37,109 nucleotides of DNA from ATZT02 sp964655115 (GTDB lineage Bacteria > Actinomycetota > Actinomycetes > S36-B12 > UBA5976), in NCBI GenBank assembly GCA_964655115.1, contig CAZZKM010000010.1, forward strand, positions 1 through 37,109, written 5' to 3'. Below are positions 25,718 to 33,013 of the stretch, piece after piece. Under the pieces are notes generated by a model that saw only the letters and a program-made list of their open reading frames with translations, did not search any database and was not told where the DNA came from. Position numbers and translations under genes: made by a program. The first letter of the stretch is position 1, and each line of letters starts with the position of its first letter.

Positions 25718-26086
25718 TTATTCCTTTTCGTTATTTAAAATTTTATAGATTGGATTATTTAAACACGGTTTGCCATTCAAAAAAGTGATTCGACCTTCGA
25801 CTTCAATTTGTGTTCCTGGTTCCACACCCGAAACTTTTCTTCTTCCCTGCCAAATAACTATAAGATTTCCACTGCCATCAAAAACTTCAACTTCATATGA
25901 TGGATTTTGGGTGCTTGGTTGAACTATCACACTTTTTACAACACCTGTTACTTGAATTAATTTTCCACGTTCAATTTCATCAATAAGAGTAGAGCCCCTA
26001 TTTTCAGCCTGTTCAGAAAGTTCTTCCGCTGCCAATTCTTCATCGCTTGCATAAAAATTTTTTAAATATTCCTTTAATGATTTCAT
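25718..26086 (-). CDS. Small OB-fold protein
   Basis: A 122-residue cytoplasmic protein. Residues about 35-120 form an OB fold (GKLIQVTGVVKSVIVQPSTQ, YEVEVFDGSGNLIVIWQGRR, GTQIEVEGRITFLNGKPCL), as in nucleic-acid-binding domains. The acidic N-terminus (YASDEELAAEELSEQAENRG) matches the actinobacterial family I recall between DUF3159 and dut genes. Its ATG overlaps the dut stop by four bases. A nucleic-acid ligand is plausible but unproven. Confidence 0.87.
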   Translation of the reverse strand: MKSLKEYLKNFYASDEELAAEELSEQAENRGSTLIDEIERGKLIQVTGVVKSVIVQPSTQNPSYEVEVFDGSGNLIVIWQGRRKVSGVEPGTQIEVEGRITFLNGKPCLNNPIYKILNNEKE

Positions 26087-26532
26087 TTCCCTGTTGATCC
26101 ATATCCACCGCTTGCTCTTTCAGAGGGCGGTAATTCGGAAACAATTTTAAATGTGGCGGTATCAAACTTTTGAATTACTAATTGGGCAATTCTATCTCCA
26201 ACTTTTATTGTAAAATTCTCATTTAAATCATGATTTATTAAAACAACTCCGATTTCTCCTCGATAACCAGAATCAATTGTTCCAGGAGAATTAACCACAC
26301 TTATTCCATTTTTCAAAGCTAAACCAGACCTAGGATGAACTAAACCGACATAACCATCAGGTAAGGCAATTGCGATTCCAGTTTTTATTAAAGATCTTTC
26401 ACCTGGATTCAAAGTTTTTTCTTCAATTGCATATAAATCTGCACCAGCATCTCCTGGTTTTGCATAAGTTGGAATTATGGCAGAAGGATGAAGTTTTGTG
26501 ACCAAAATTTCTAGTGCTGAAGGTACTGACAC
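26083..26532 (-). CDS. dut: dUTP diphosphatase
   Basis: A complete 149-residue trimeric dUTPase that hydrolyses dUTP to dUMP, keeping uracil out of DNA and feeding dTMP synthesis. All five motifs are present: AGDAGADLYA (1), HPRSGLALKNG (2), NSPGTIDSGYRGEIGVVLIN (3), VGDRIAQLVI (4) and RASGGYGSTGK (5). The start is GTG at 26532 with no Shine-Dalgarno sequence. TATTCT seven bases upstream could be the -10 of a leaderless transcript. It leads a coupled unit with the OB-fold and DUF3159 genes and is divergent from DUF3093 by 34 bases. Confidence 0.96.
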   Translation of the reverse strand: MSVPSALEILVTKLHPSAIIPTYAKPGDAGADLYAIEEKTLNPGERSLIKTGIAIALPDGYVGLVHPRSGLALKNGISVVNSPGTIDSGYRGEIGVVLINHDLNENFTIKVGDRIAQLVIQKFDTATFKIVSELPPSERASGGYGSTGK

Positions 26533-26566
26533 AGTTTCAAGAATACTTCTCTGGCAAAGTTAAAGT

Positions 26567-27010
26567 ATGAGCAACTTACAATTTCGTGAGAAATTACTTC
26601 CACCTTTCTGGGCCTGGCTATTTCTTGTGGGAATAAGTTTGATGCTTTCTGTTTCAATGAGTGCCATTTTTGGATCAAGTGTTGCTTTCGTTATTTTTGC
26701 CATAACAACTTTGCTTTTATGTTTTATTTCCTATAAATTTTCTCCTGAAATAAAAATAGATTCCGAATTTTTTTATGCCGGTAAGGCAAAATTACCTTTA
26801 AAAATAATCACCCAAATTGAAGCACTAAACGCTCTTGAAACAACACAATTAAGAGGAGTAAGTACAGACTTGAAAGCTTTTCATGCAATTTCTCCTCTCA
26901 TTTCTACTTCGATAAAAATTGAATTTGATGACCCAACTGATCCCCATAGTTACTGGTTAGTTTCTACCAGAAAAGGTTCACAAGTAAAGAATGTTTTACA
27001 ACAAGATTGA
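26567..27010 (+). CDS. DUF3093 membrane protein
   Basis: A 147-residue protein with two membrane helices at about 13-55 (PPFWAWLFLVGISLMLSVSM and AFVIFAITTLLLCF) and a cytoplasmic domain ending in DPTDPHSYWLVSTRKGSQV, the DUF3093 signature. Function unknown. It is conserved next to dut in actinobacteria, from memory. No Shine-Dalgarno sequence precedes the ATG, as for the divergent dut, so both may be leaderless. DUF4235 follows after 18 bases. Confidence 0.88.
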   Translation: MSNLQFREKLLPPFWAWLFLVGISLMLSVSMSAIFGSSVAFVIFAITTLLLCFISYKFSPEIKIDSEFFYAGKAKLPLKIITQIEALNALETTQLRGVSTDLKAFHAISPLISTSIKIEFDDPTDPHSYWLVSTRKGSQVKNVLQQD

Positions 27011-27028
27011 TGTATTAGAATATTAAAT

Positions 27029-27271
27029 ATGAGAAGAAAAAAGAAGAAAAGTTCGCTAGGAATCATTTCTTCTATTTTGGTACTTATAGTCACATTTTTT
27101 GCTAGAAAACTTCTTGCTAAAAGTTACACCAAAATTATGGGACAAAAGCCACCTAAACCTGGTGATAAAGATCAACCATTAGGACAAGTTCTTACTTGGA
27201 CCGCCATCAGCACAATTGCCATGTCTTTAGTGGAAAATTTACTTCAAAAAAATCTAAAGAAGAAAAATTAA
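27029..27271 (+). CDS. DUF4235-like small membrane protein
   Basis: An 80-residue basic protein with a hydrophobic helix at about 11-25 (GIISSILVLIVTFFA) and a second, weaker one near 55-70 (TWTAISTIAMSLVENLL). Between them is the conserved-looking AKSYTKIMGQKPPKPGD. This layout and the W-K-like/PP-P motif match DUF4235, a common actinobacterial family of unknown function. It follows DUF3093 and overlaps the convergent DUF4193 gene by four bases. Confidence 0.75.
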   Translation: MRRKKKKSSLGIISSILVLIVTFFARKLLAKSYTKIMGQKPPKPGDKDQPLGQVLTWTAISTIAMSLVENLLQKNLKKKN

Positions 27272-27564
27272 GCGCATTCAATACAAACGGCTTTACCTTT
27301 AGTTTCTTTTGCAATTCTTGACTTATGCATAACCAAGAAACATTTTGAACAAGTAAATTCATCTGCTTGTTTAGGTAAAACTCTTACAGTTAAAGATTCA
27401 TCAGATAAGTCAGCGCCTGGCAATTCAACAGAATCAGAAACGTCGTTTTCGTCCACTTCAACTTGTGGATTAGTTGCTTCTGCTCGTTGAGCTTTTAATT
27501 CCTCAAGCGAATCTTCTGCTAATTCTTCATCCGATTTTCGCGGTGCATCGTAATCTGTTGCCAC
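27268..27564 (-). CDS. DUF4193 zinc-ribbon-like protein
   Basis: A 98-residue cytoplasmic protein that opens with the family signature MATDYDAPR, has an acidic middle and ends with a zinc-ribbon-like pair, CSKC near 81-84 and CIEC near 94-97. This is the DUF4193 family, widespread and highly conserved in Actinobacteria, with no known function. The GTG start at 27564 has GAGGTGA about ten bases upstream. GATAAT (27593-27588) is a good lone -10 candidate. The acidic low-complexity linker is normal for the family. Confidence 0.93.
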   Translation of the reverse strand: MATDYDAPRKSDEELAEDSLEELKAQRAEATNPQVEVDENDVSDSVELPGADLSDESLTVRVLPKQADEFTCSKCFLVMHKSRIAKETKGKAVCIECA

Positions 27565-27618
27565 TTTATTTCTTCACCTCTTAAAAAATTATCTTTCGCG
27601 TGGATAATGCCGTATAAC

Positions 27619-27684
27619 TGACCAGTTGCGCGAGACTTTCACCCGGTGAGTCTTGCCACACTGGTCACATAACCTAATGTGTCC
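27619..27684 (+). promoter_or_regulatory. Two overlapping, mutually exclusive hairpins upstream of the gamma-carbonic-anhydrase-like gene
   Basis: Hairpin 1 pairs TGACCAGT (27619-27626) with ACTGGTCA (27660-27667) and has an inner stem (AGAC/GTCT and TCAC/GTGA, 27633-27653). Hairpin 2 pairs GGTCACAT (27663-27670) with ATGTGTCC (27677-27684) with one mismatch and a six-base loop. They share GGTCA, so only one can form. GGGAGG for the downstream gene lies at 27708-27713. It may be an RNA switch or simply operator dyads in a divergent promoter; the transcript start decides. The rest of the 161-base gap (27565-27725) is unexplained. Confidence 0.45.
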
Positions 27685-27725
27685 ACCAGGATATGTAATA
27701 GGACTACGGGAGGCAAATCTAATAC

Positions 27726-28244
27726 ATGCCTATTTATGAACTAAATGGAAGATCTCCTCAAATACATGAAAGTGCGTTTGTTCATCCTGATGCTGTATTA
27801 ATTGGAGATGTTCGAATTGGTGCAAATTCCAGTGTTTGGCCAAGTGCAGTATTACGTGGAGACTCAAGTTATATCCAAATCGGTGAGGACACCTCGATAC
27901 AAGATGGAAGCATCATCCATTGCCAAACTCAATTCCCCACAATTATTGGTTCACGTTGCGTAATTGGACATAACACTCATTTAGAAGGATGCGTAATTGA
28001 AGATAGATGTCTAATTGGATCTGGTTCCACCGTTTTAGAAAGAGTTTTAGTAAAAAAGGGCGCTTTAGTCGCGGCTCAATCATTAGTGCCTCCTGGAAAA
28101 ACTATCCCTGAAAATGCACTAGCACTTGGCGTGCCAGTAAAAATTAAAGAAAACGCAATTGAATCAAATAGTTTTGAAGATGGGGTAAATCATTATTTAG
28201 AATTAACAAAAGTCTATAAAAATACTTTAAAAAAAATTAATTAA
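27726..28244 (+). CDS. Gamma-carbonic-anhydrase-like left-handed beta-helix protein
   Basis: A 172-residue trimeric LbH protein with repeated hexapeptides (VLIGDVRIGANSSVWPSAVL, IQIGEDTSIQDGSIIH, CVIGHNTHLEGCVIEDRCLI). Two zinc ligands of gamma-carbonic anhydrases are present, in GSIIHC and IGHN. The usual third His (IGHxxxLH) is Glu here (IGHNTHLE), although a His lies two positions before. Reversible CO2 hydration is therefore uncertain. Many actinobacterial homologues, as I recall, share the HLEG form. The ATG at 27726 has GGGAGG 12 bases upstream. Its last eight bases overlap the convergent suhB. Confidence 0.9.
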   Translation: MPIYELNGRSPQIHESAFVHPDAVLIGDVRIGANSSVWPSAVLRGDSSYIQIGEDTSIQDGSIIHCQTQFPTIIGSRCVIGHNTHLEGCVIEDRCLIGSGSTVLERVLVKKGALVAAQSLVPPGKTIPENALALGVPVKIKENAIESNSFEDGVNHYLELTKVYKNTLKKIN

Positions 28245-29055
28245 AGTACTTATCATTTAAACTGCTAACTTCTTGATTTAATACATCAAATAAATCTGCA
28301 TTTGCTGCTAAAGCCCAATCTCCACCAAGTTTTGTTCCATTCAATCCTCCAACTCGTCCACCTGCTTCTGTGACAATTAAAGAACCAGCCGCAAAATCCC
28401 AAGGGTAAAGTCCAAACTCATAATAAGCATCAAGTCTTCCGGCTGCTACATAACAAAAATCAATTGATGCAGCTCCTGCTCTTCTTGTATCGCGAGCAAG
28501 AACCACCATTTCTGCAAGTGCTGCTCCTTGTTTTTTTCTTCTTTCCGGGTCATATCCAAAACCTGTTGCCACCAATGCCTTATCTAACTTTGCACCAGAA
28601 TTAGTTTGTAATTTAGATTTTTTACCATCGTGCTCAAGATATGCACCTTCATTTTTGACTGCATAATAAATTTCATGCAACAAAGGAGCTGCCACTACTC
28701 CAACTTGAATTTCCCCATCTATTTCAATTCCAATAGACACAGCCCAATATGGATGGTTATAAAAGTAGTTCACGGTTCCGTCTATTGGGTCAATTATCCA
28801 ACGCACGTTTGATGGATTGCTTACTTGATTTGCTGTTCCTTCTTCCCCCAAAAAAGAATCATTGGGTCTAATATCTTGAACTCTTTGCACAATATGTTGT
28901 TCTGCTTTTTTGTCCATTTCCGTTACCAAATCAACAGGGGTTGACTTGGATTCATAAGCCATTTTTACTGGTCGTTCATTAACTAATAGGTCACTAGTGG
29001 TTTTAGCAATATCAAGGGCTAATTTGAGCAAACTTTGATTTAACGACTCAGTCAC
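28237..29055 (-). CDS. suhB: Inositol monophosphatase family protein
   Basis: A 272-residue Mg-dependent, Li-sensitive-type phosphatase. Metal-binding blocks are FLGEEGT, WIIDPIDGTVNYFYN and YPWDFAAGSLIVTEAGG, together with DLVTEMDKKAEQHIV. Family members hydrolyse myo-inositol 1-phosphate and related phosphates; in actinobacteria this supplies inositol for phosphatidylinositol and mycothiol. The GTG at 29055 has AGGTGG close upstream. It is divergent from the MFS gene over 45 bases. The substrate is not decided by sequence, hence the moderate confidence in the symbol. Confidence 0.93.
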   Translation of the reverse strand: MTESLNQSLLKLALDIAKTTSDLLVNERPVKMAYESKSTPVDLVTEMDKKAEQHIVQRVQDIRPNDSFLGEEGTANQVSNPSNVRWIIDPIDGTVNYFYNHPYWAVSIGIEIDGEIQVGVVAAPLLHEIYYAVKNEGAYLEHDGKKSKLQTNSGAKLDKALVATGFGYDPERRKKQGAALAEMVVLARDTRRAGAASIDFCYVAAGRLDAYYEFGLYPWDFAAGSLIVTEAGGRVGGLNGTKLGGDWALAANADLFDVLNQEVSSLNDKYFN

Positions 29056-29100
29056 ACCACCTATCTTGTCTTAAACCATTAAACAAGTAGCGTTGAGGTC

Positions 29101-30303
29101 GTGCTTACTAAATATAAAAATATCTTGATCTTGCCTGGAGCGATTCAATTTTCACTAGCGGGATTGATTGCAAGATTTCCTATTTCTATGTATGGTTTGG
29201 GTTCAGTTTTACTAGTCCAATCCAGGACAGGTTCATATTTCAAAGCTGGTGTCATTTCCGCTGCTTTTGCTATTGCTGCAGCAATTGGTGGACCAATAAC
29301 TTCTAGGTTTGCAGATCGATTAGGACAAAATCGCATCATTCCTGTGCAATTAAGTGTTCATGTAAGTTTTTTACTGGTAACTATTTTTTTAATAGTTCAA
29401 AATTTCAATATTTACTTGGTACTTTTTACCGCAATTATTTCTGGAGCTTTAGTTCCAACAGTTGGACCTTATGTAAGAGCTAGGTGGAAGAAATCAGTTA
29501 AAAATTCTCAGCAACAAAATACTGCATTTGCCATGGAAAGTGTTTTAGATGAAATCATTTTTATCTTTGGACCTCCCCTAGTCACAATTCTTTGCGTAGC
29601 CGTTTATGACGCCTCAGGTTTATTGATAGCTGCTTTACTAGTTACCCTGGGAGGAATTTGGTTAGCCAGTCAAAAAAATACTCAACCAGAAATACACAAA
29701 TCACATGATTCAAAAGGAAAATCAGCAATTCTATATCCAGGAGTTTTTTCAGTATTTTTGGTTTACATTCTTTTAGGCGCAGTTTTTGGTGCAGCAGAAG
29801 TTATTGCTGTTGCCTTTAGTCGAGAAAAAGAAACCCCTGAATTAGCTGGAGCACTAATTGCAGCATGGTCTTTGGGATCTTTGGTAGCAGGCATTGCCAT
29901 GGGAGCAATTCATTTTAAAAATAAACTCTCACACAGATTTTTAATAACTTCGTTTATCTTTGCGGTTTCCTTATTGCCATTGCCATTTATTTCCACAATG
30001 CCAAGCCTATTTATTACACTCTTAATTTCAGGTCTGGCAATTTCACCTGTTTTAATTTCTGGATACACCTTGATTGGTCAACTTGTTCCACAAAATCGAT
30101 TGACTGAAGGATTTGCGTGGGCAAACACAGGAGCTGGTCTTGGAATTGCTGTTGCAGCAGCAATCTCTGGATGGGTCTTGGACAATGAAGGCGCACAAAC
30201 TGCATTTTGGGTTGTAACTCTTGCTGGTTTGTTGTGTTTTGTGATTACTGTGACAACTTTTAAGGATTTAAGACGCGCAGACTCGCGCTCTGTAAATTCA
30301 TAA
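29101..30303 (+). CDS. MFS transporter
   Basis: A 400-residue major facilitator protein with about twelve helices in two sets of six and a cytoplasmic loop near 195-215. The loop-2/3 motif GPITSRFADRLGQN (near 64-77) is a good MFS A-motif. The second half repeats weakly (IAMGAIHFKNKLSHRF). No substrate-specific residues are recognisable; the shape is that of small-molecule efflux or sugar-efflux types. The GTG start is preceded by GAGG at short spacing; no later Met gives a better start. It is 84 bases ahead of sepH and on the same strand. Confidence 0.88.
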   Translation: MLTKYKNILILPGAIQFSLAGLIARFPISMYGLGSVLLVQSRTGSYFKAGVISAAFAIAAAIGGPITSRFADRLGQNRIIPVQLSVHVSFLLVTIFLIVQNFNIYLVLFTAIISGALVPTVGPYVRARWKKSVKNSQQQNTAFAMESVLDEIIFIFGPPLVTILCVAVYDASGLLIAALLVTLGGIWLASQKNTQPEIHKSHDSKGKSAILYPGVFSVFLVYILLGAVFGAAEVIAVAFSREKETPELAGALIAAWSLGSLVAGIAMGAIHFKNKLSHRFLITSFIFAVSLLPLPFISTMPSLFITLLISGLAISPVLISGYTLIGQLVPQNRLTEGFAWANTGAGLGIAVAAAISGWVLDNEGAQTAFWVVTLAGLLCFVITVTTFKDLRRADSRSVNS

Positions 30304-30330
30304 TTAATTAGTGTTTTTCTCGTAGCGTTA

Positions 30331-30364
30331 TTCCTACACAGGAAAAGTCCCTATTCACTCCTGT
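30331..30364 (+). other. Two alternative short hairpins in the sepH leader
   Basis: TTCCT (30331-30335) can pair with AGGAA (30340-30344), and ACAGGA (30338-30343) can pair with TCCTGT (30359-30364). They share AGGA and so exclude each other. They lie just ahead of the strong GGAGGTG of sepH. The arms are short, so chance is possible. Confidence 0.3.
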
Positions 30365-30387
30365 AACACAAGTTTTGGAGGTGTCGC

Positions 30388-31317
30388 GTGGCTAAAAAAT
30401 TAACCTTTGGATCCTTAAGCGATGATGGTTCAAAATTTGTTTTGAAAGATGAAAATGGAAATGAATTTGCATTAGATCTAGATGAGAAAACTAGAGATGC
30501 AGCACGTAATTGGAAAAAAAGACCAAAAGCTTCTGTGCATGACAAAGATCATGAATTAAGTGTTGCTGAAATTCAATCAAGAATACGTGCAGGAATAGCA
30601 GCAGAAGATTTAGCTTTAGTTAGCAGTATTCCTTTAGAAAGAATTAAAAGATTTGAACCTCCTGTTTTACAAGAAAGATATTGGATTTCAAAAAGAGCAA
30701 GAGAAACAGAAATTAGAAGAGCGCATGGCAGTGCAGCTTTTGATGAAATAGTTCAAACCAGAATTTTGCATGGCGGTGGAGATATTGAATCTACAAAATG
30801 GGATGCCTGGAGAAGAGAAGATGGCCGATGGAATATCGCTTGCTCTTTTATTGGTAAAAAAGGTGAAACAGAAGCACATTGGGCATTTGATCCTGACGTT
30901 GCAACAATTGCACCACTTGACGATGTTGCAAGATGGCTACTTGATGTATCACCAGAAATAAATCACACTCCAACTATTGAACATGTAGCACCAAAATTAG
31001 TAAGCGTTCCAAAAGTTGTCGAAGAAGTAAAAGAGGAACTTCCTAAATGGGTGACTCCAGAGGGAGTTAAACAAGATGTTTCAAATACAGTACCGATTCC
31101 AAAACAAGAACCTGTTGTTGAAGTTCAACCGATTATAAGTAAATCAACTCCTGTTGTAGCTCAGCAAGATATAAAAACTGAAATAAAAGTTGAGGAAACA
31201 ATAGAGGAAATAGTTGAACCAATTGCCGTAAATGACACACCAAAACATGCCAAAGGCAAAAGAGCTTCAGTACCAAGTTGGGATGAAATTCTTTTTGGTT
31301 CAAAAGGTGGCCAATAA
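30388..31317 (+). CDS. sepH: Septation protein SepH (DUF3071)
   Basis: A 309-residue actinobacterial division protein that, in Streptomyces and mycobacteria, binds FtsZ and promotes its assembly. The N-terminal DUF3071 domain spans about 1-190: LTFGSLSDDGSKFVLKDENG, a helix-turn-helix region LSVAEIQSRIRAGIAAEDLA near 58-80, PPVLQERYWISKRARETEIR and WDAWRREDGRWNIACSF. Residues about 200-309 are a disordered, Pro/Val/Glu-rich tail ending in basic residues (AKGKRASVPSWDEILFGSK), typical of SepH. The start is GTG at 30388 with GGAGGTG at ideal spacing. It precedes parC by 89 bases. Confidence 0.94.
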   Translation: MAKKLTFGSLSDDGSKFVLKDENGNEFALDLDEKTRDAARNWKKRPKASVHDKDHELSVAEIQSRIRAGIAAEDLALVSSIPLERIKRFEPPVLQERYWISKRARETEIRRAHGSAAFDEIVQTRILHGGGDIESTKWDAWRREDGRWNIACSFIGKKGETEAHWAFDPDVATIAPLDDVARWLLDVSPEINHTPTIEHVAPKLVSVPKVVEEVKEELPKWVTPEGVKQDVSNTVPIPKQEPVVEVQPIISKSTPVVAQQDIKTEIKVEETIEEIVEPIAVNDTPKHAKGKRASVPSWDEILFGSKGGQ

Positions 31318-31327
31318 GTACTCCCTT

Positions 31328-31343
31328 CGGTGTGGCAGCACCG
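31328..31343 (+). terminator. Weak hairpin after sepH, possible terminator
   Basis: CGGTGT (31328-31333) pairs with GCACCG (31338-31343), with one G-T pair and a GGCA loop. ATTTT follows. The stem is short and the U-run has only four bases, so termination would be weak. It is one of the few hairpin-plus-T elements in the window. Confidence 0.4.
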
Positions 31344-31406
31344 ATTTTGAAATATAAAAAGGCATGATTAAAGCCGGTTACCAAAAATTCTTATTGAGGT
31401 TAAATA

Positions 31407-32960
31407 ATGGCGAGTAAAAAATCTAAAGATGTTACTTTGCCTTTAAATCCAGAAAAAATTATTGATATTGATGTCTCACGAGAAATGCGTGGATCATTTT
31501 TAGAATATGCCTATTCAGTTATTTATTCTCGCGCTCTTCCTGATGCAAGAGATGGTTTAAAACCAGTACAACGAAGAATTCTTTATCAAATGAATGAAAT
31601 GGGTTTGCGTCCTGAAAGAGGCCACGTAAAAAGTGCACGTGTGGTTGGTGAAGTTATGGGTCGATTACATCCTCATGGCGATGGTGCAATTTATGACGCG
31701 CTTGTTCGCATGGCACAACCATTTTCATTAAGAATTCCTTTAATTGATGGACAAGGAAATTTTGGATCTTTAGATGACGGTCCTGCTGCAATGCGTTACA
31801 CAGAATGTCGTTTAGCTCCAACTGCTCTTGGTTTAACAGCATCAATCGATGAAGATGTTGTTGAATTTAGAACAAATTATGATGGACGAGAAGTTGAACC
31901 AGAAGTTTTACCTGCAGCCTTTCCAAATCTTTTAGTTAATGGGGCAACTGGAATTGCAGTCGGTATGGCTACAAATATGCCGCCGCATAACTTGGGCGAA
32001 ATTGTTGAAGCTTTATTAATGCTCATTGAAAATCCTGAAGTTAAACCTAAAGAGTTAATGAAAATCGTGCCAGGTCCAGATCTTCCAAGTGGAGGAAAAA
32101 TTTTAGTTGGCGATGGAATAAAGGAAGCGTATTTAACTGGCAAAGGTGCTTTCCGAATGAGAGCAACTGTTCAAATTGAAAAAGTTAAAGCTAAAAAAGA
32201 TGGTTTAATAATTACAGAATTACCATTTAATATTGGTGCAGAAAAAGTTATTGAAAGAATTAAAGACCTAATTGAAGGTAAAAAACTACAAGGAATTTCA
32301 AGAGTAATTGATTTAACAGATGGTGAAAAAGGTTTAAGGTTAGTAATTGAAATAAAGAATGGTCATGATGCTCAAAAAGTATTAAGTGACTTGTACAGAC
32401 TTACTCCAATGGAAGAGTCATTCTCGATTAACAATGTTGCACTAGTTGAAGGAAGGCCTAGAACTTTAGGTTTAAAAGATTTATTAGAAGTTTATTTAGA
32501 ACATAGAATTGATGTTGTTAAAAGAAGAAGTAAATTTAGGTTAGACAAAGCAACAGATAGATTGCACCTTGTTGAAGGTCTTTTGTTAGCAATTGTTGAC
32601 ATAGATAAAGTTATTAAATTAATTCGATCAAGCGATGATGCACAAGAAGCTAAAAATGGCCTAATGAAAACTTTTAAACTTTCAGATTCTCAAGCTACCT
32701 ATATTCTCGATATGCCACTTCGTAGATTAACTAAAACTTCAAAACTTGAATTACAAACTGAACAAAAACAATTGACTCAGACAATTTCAGACTTAAAATC
32801 CATATTGGCAAGTTCTAAAAAATTAAGAAACACAGTCGCAGAAGAGCTTTCTGCAGTTGCTAAATACTTCTCAACACCACGAAGGACTTCACTAGTTTCT
32901 GAATCAGGAAAAATAATTAGCGAGGCAATTAAAAAATCTGATGAATTAGTTGATGCTTGA
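31407..32960 (+). CDS. parC: DNA topoisomerase IV/gyrase-type subunit A lacking the C-terminal domain
   Basis: A 517-residue type IIA topoisomerase A subunit. The breakage-reunion core is complete: GLKPVQRRILYQMNEMG, RVVGEVMGRLHPHGDGAIYD, RMAQPFSLRIPLIDGQGNFG, the active-site Tyr in DGPAAMRYTECRLAP, and NLLVNGATGIAVGMATNMPP, followed by the tower and coiled coil to about 495. The beta-pinwheel DNA-wrapping domain of ParC/GyrA (roughly 300 residues more) is absent, and only 53 bases separate the stop from the next gene. The ATG at 31407 has GAGGT upstream. Its partner ParE is encoded nearby on the other strand. Gly replaces the usual Ser of the quinolone-binding helix (GDGA-YD). Confidence 0.93.
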   Translation: MASKKSKDVTLPLNPEKIIDIDVSREMRGSFLEYAYSVIYSRALPDARDGLKPVQRRILYQMNEMGLRPERGHVKSARVVGEVMGRLHPHGDGAIYDALVRMAQPFSLRIPLIDGQGNFGSLDDGPAAMRYTECRLAPTALGLTASIDEDVVEFRTNYDGREVEPEVLPAAFPNLLVNGATGIAVGMATNMPPHNLGEIVEALLMLIENPEVKPKELMKIVPGPDLPSGGKILVGDGIKEAYLTGKGAFRMRATVQIEKVKAKKDGLIITELPFNIGAEKVIERIKDLIEGKKLQGISRVIDLTDGEKGLRLVIEIKNGHDAQKVLSDLYRLTPMEESFSINNVALVEGRPRTLGLKDLLEVYLEHRIDVVKRRSKFRLDKATDRLHLVEGLLLAIVDIDKVIKLIRSSDDAQEAKNGLMKTFKLSDSQATYILDMPLRRLTKTSKLELQTEQKQLTQTISDLKSILASSKKLRNTVAEELSAVAKYFSTPRRTSLVSESGKIISEAIKKSDELVDA

Positions 32961-33013
32961 TTAACTTCGTAAGCCCAAGTAGCAAAAAATTAAAGATATA
33001 GCAGAATAGTGCC

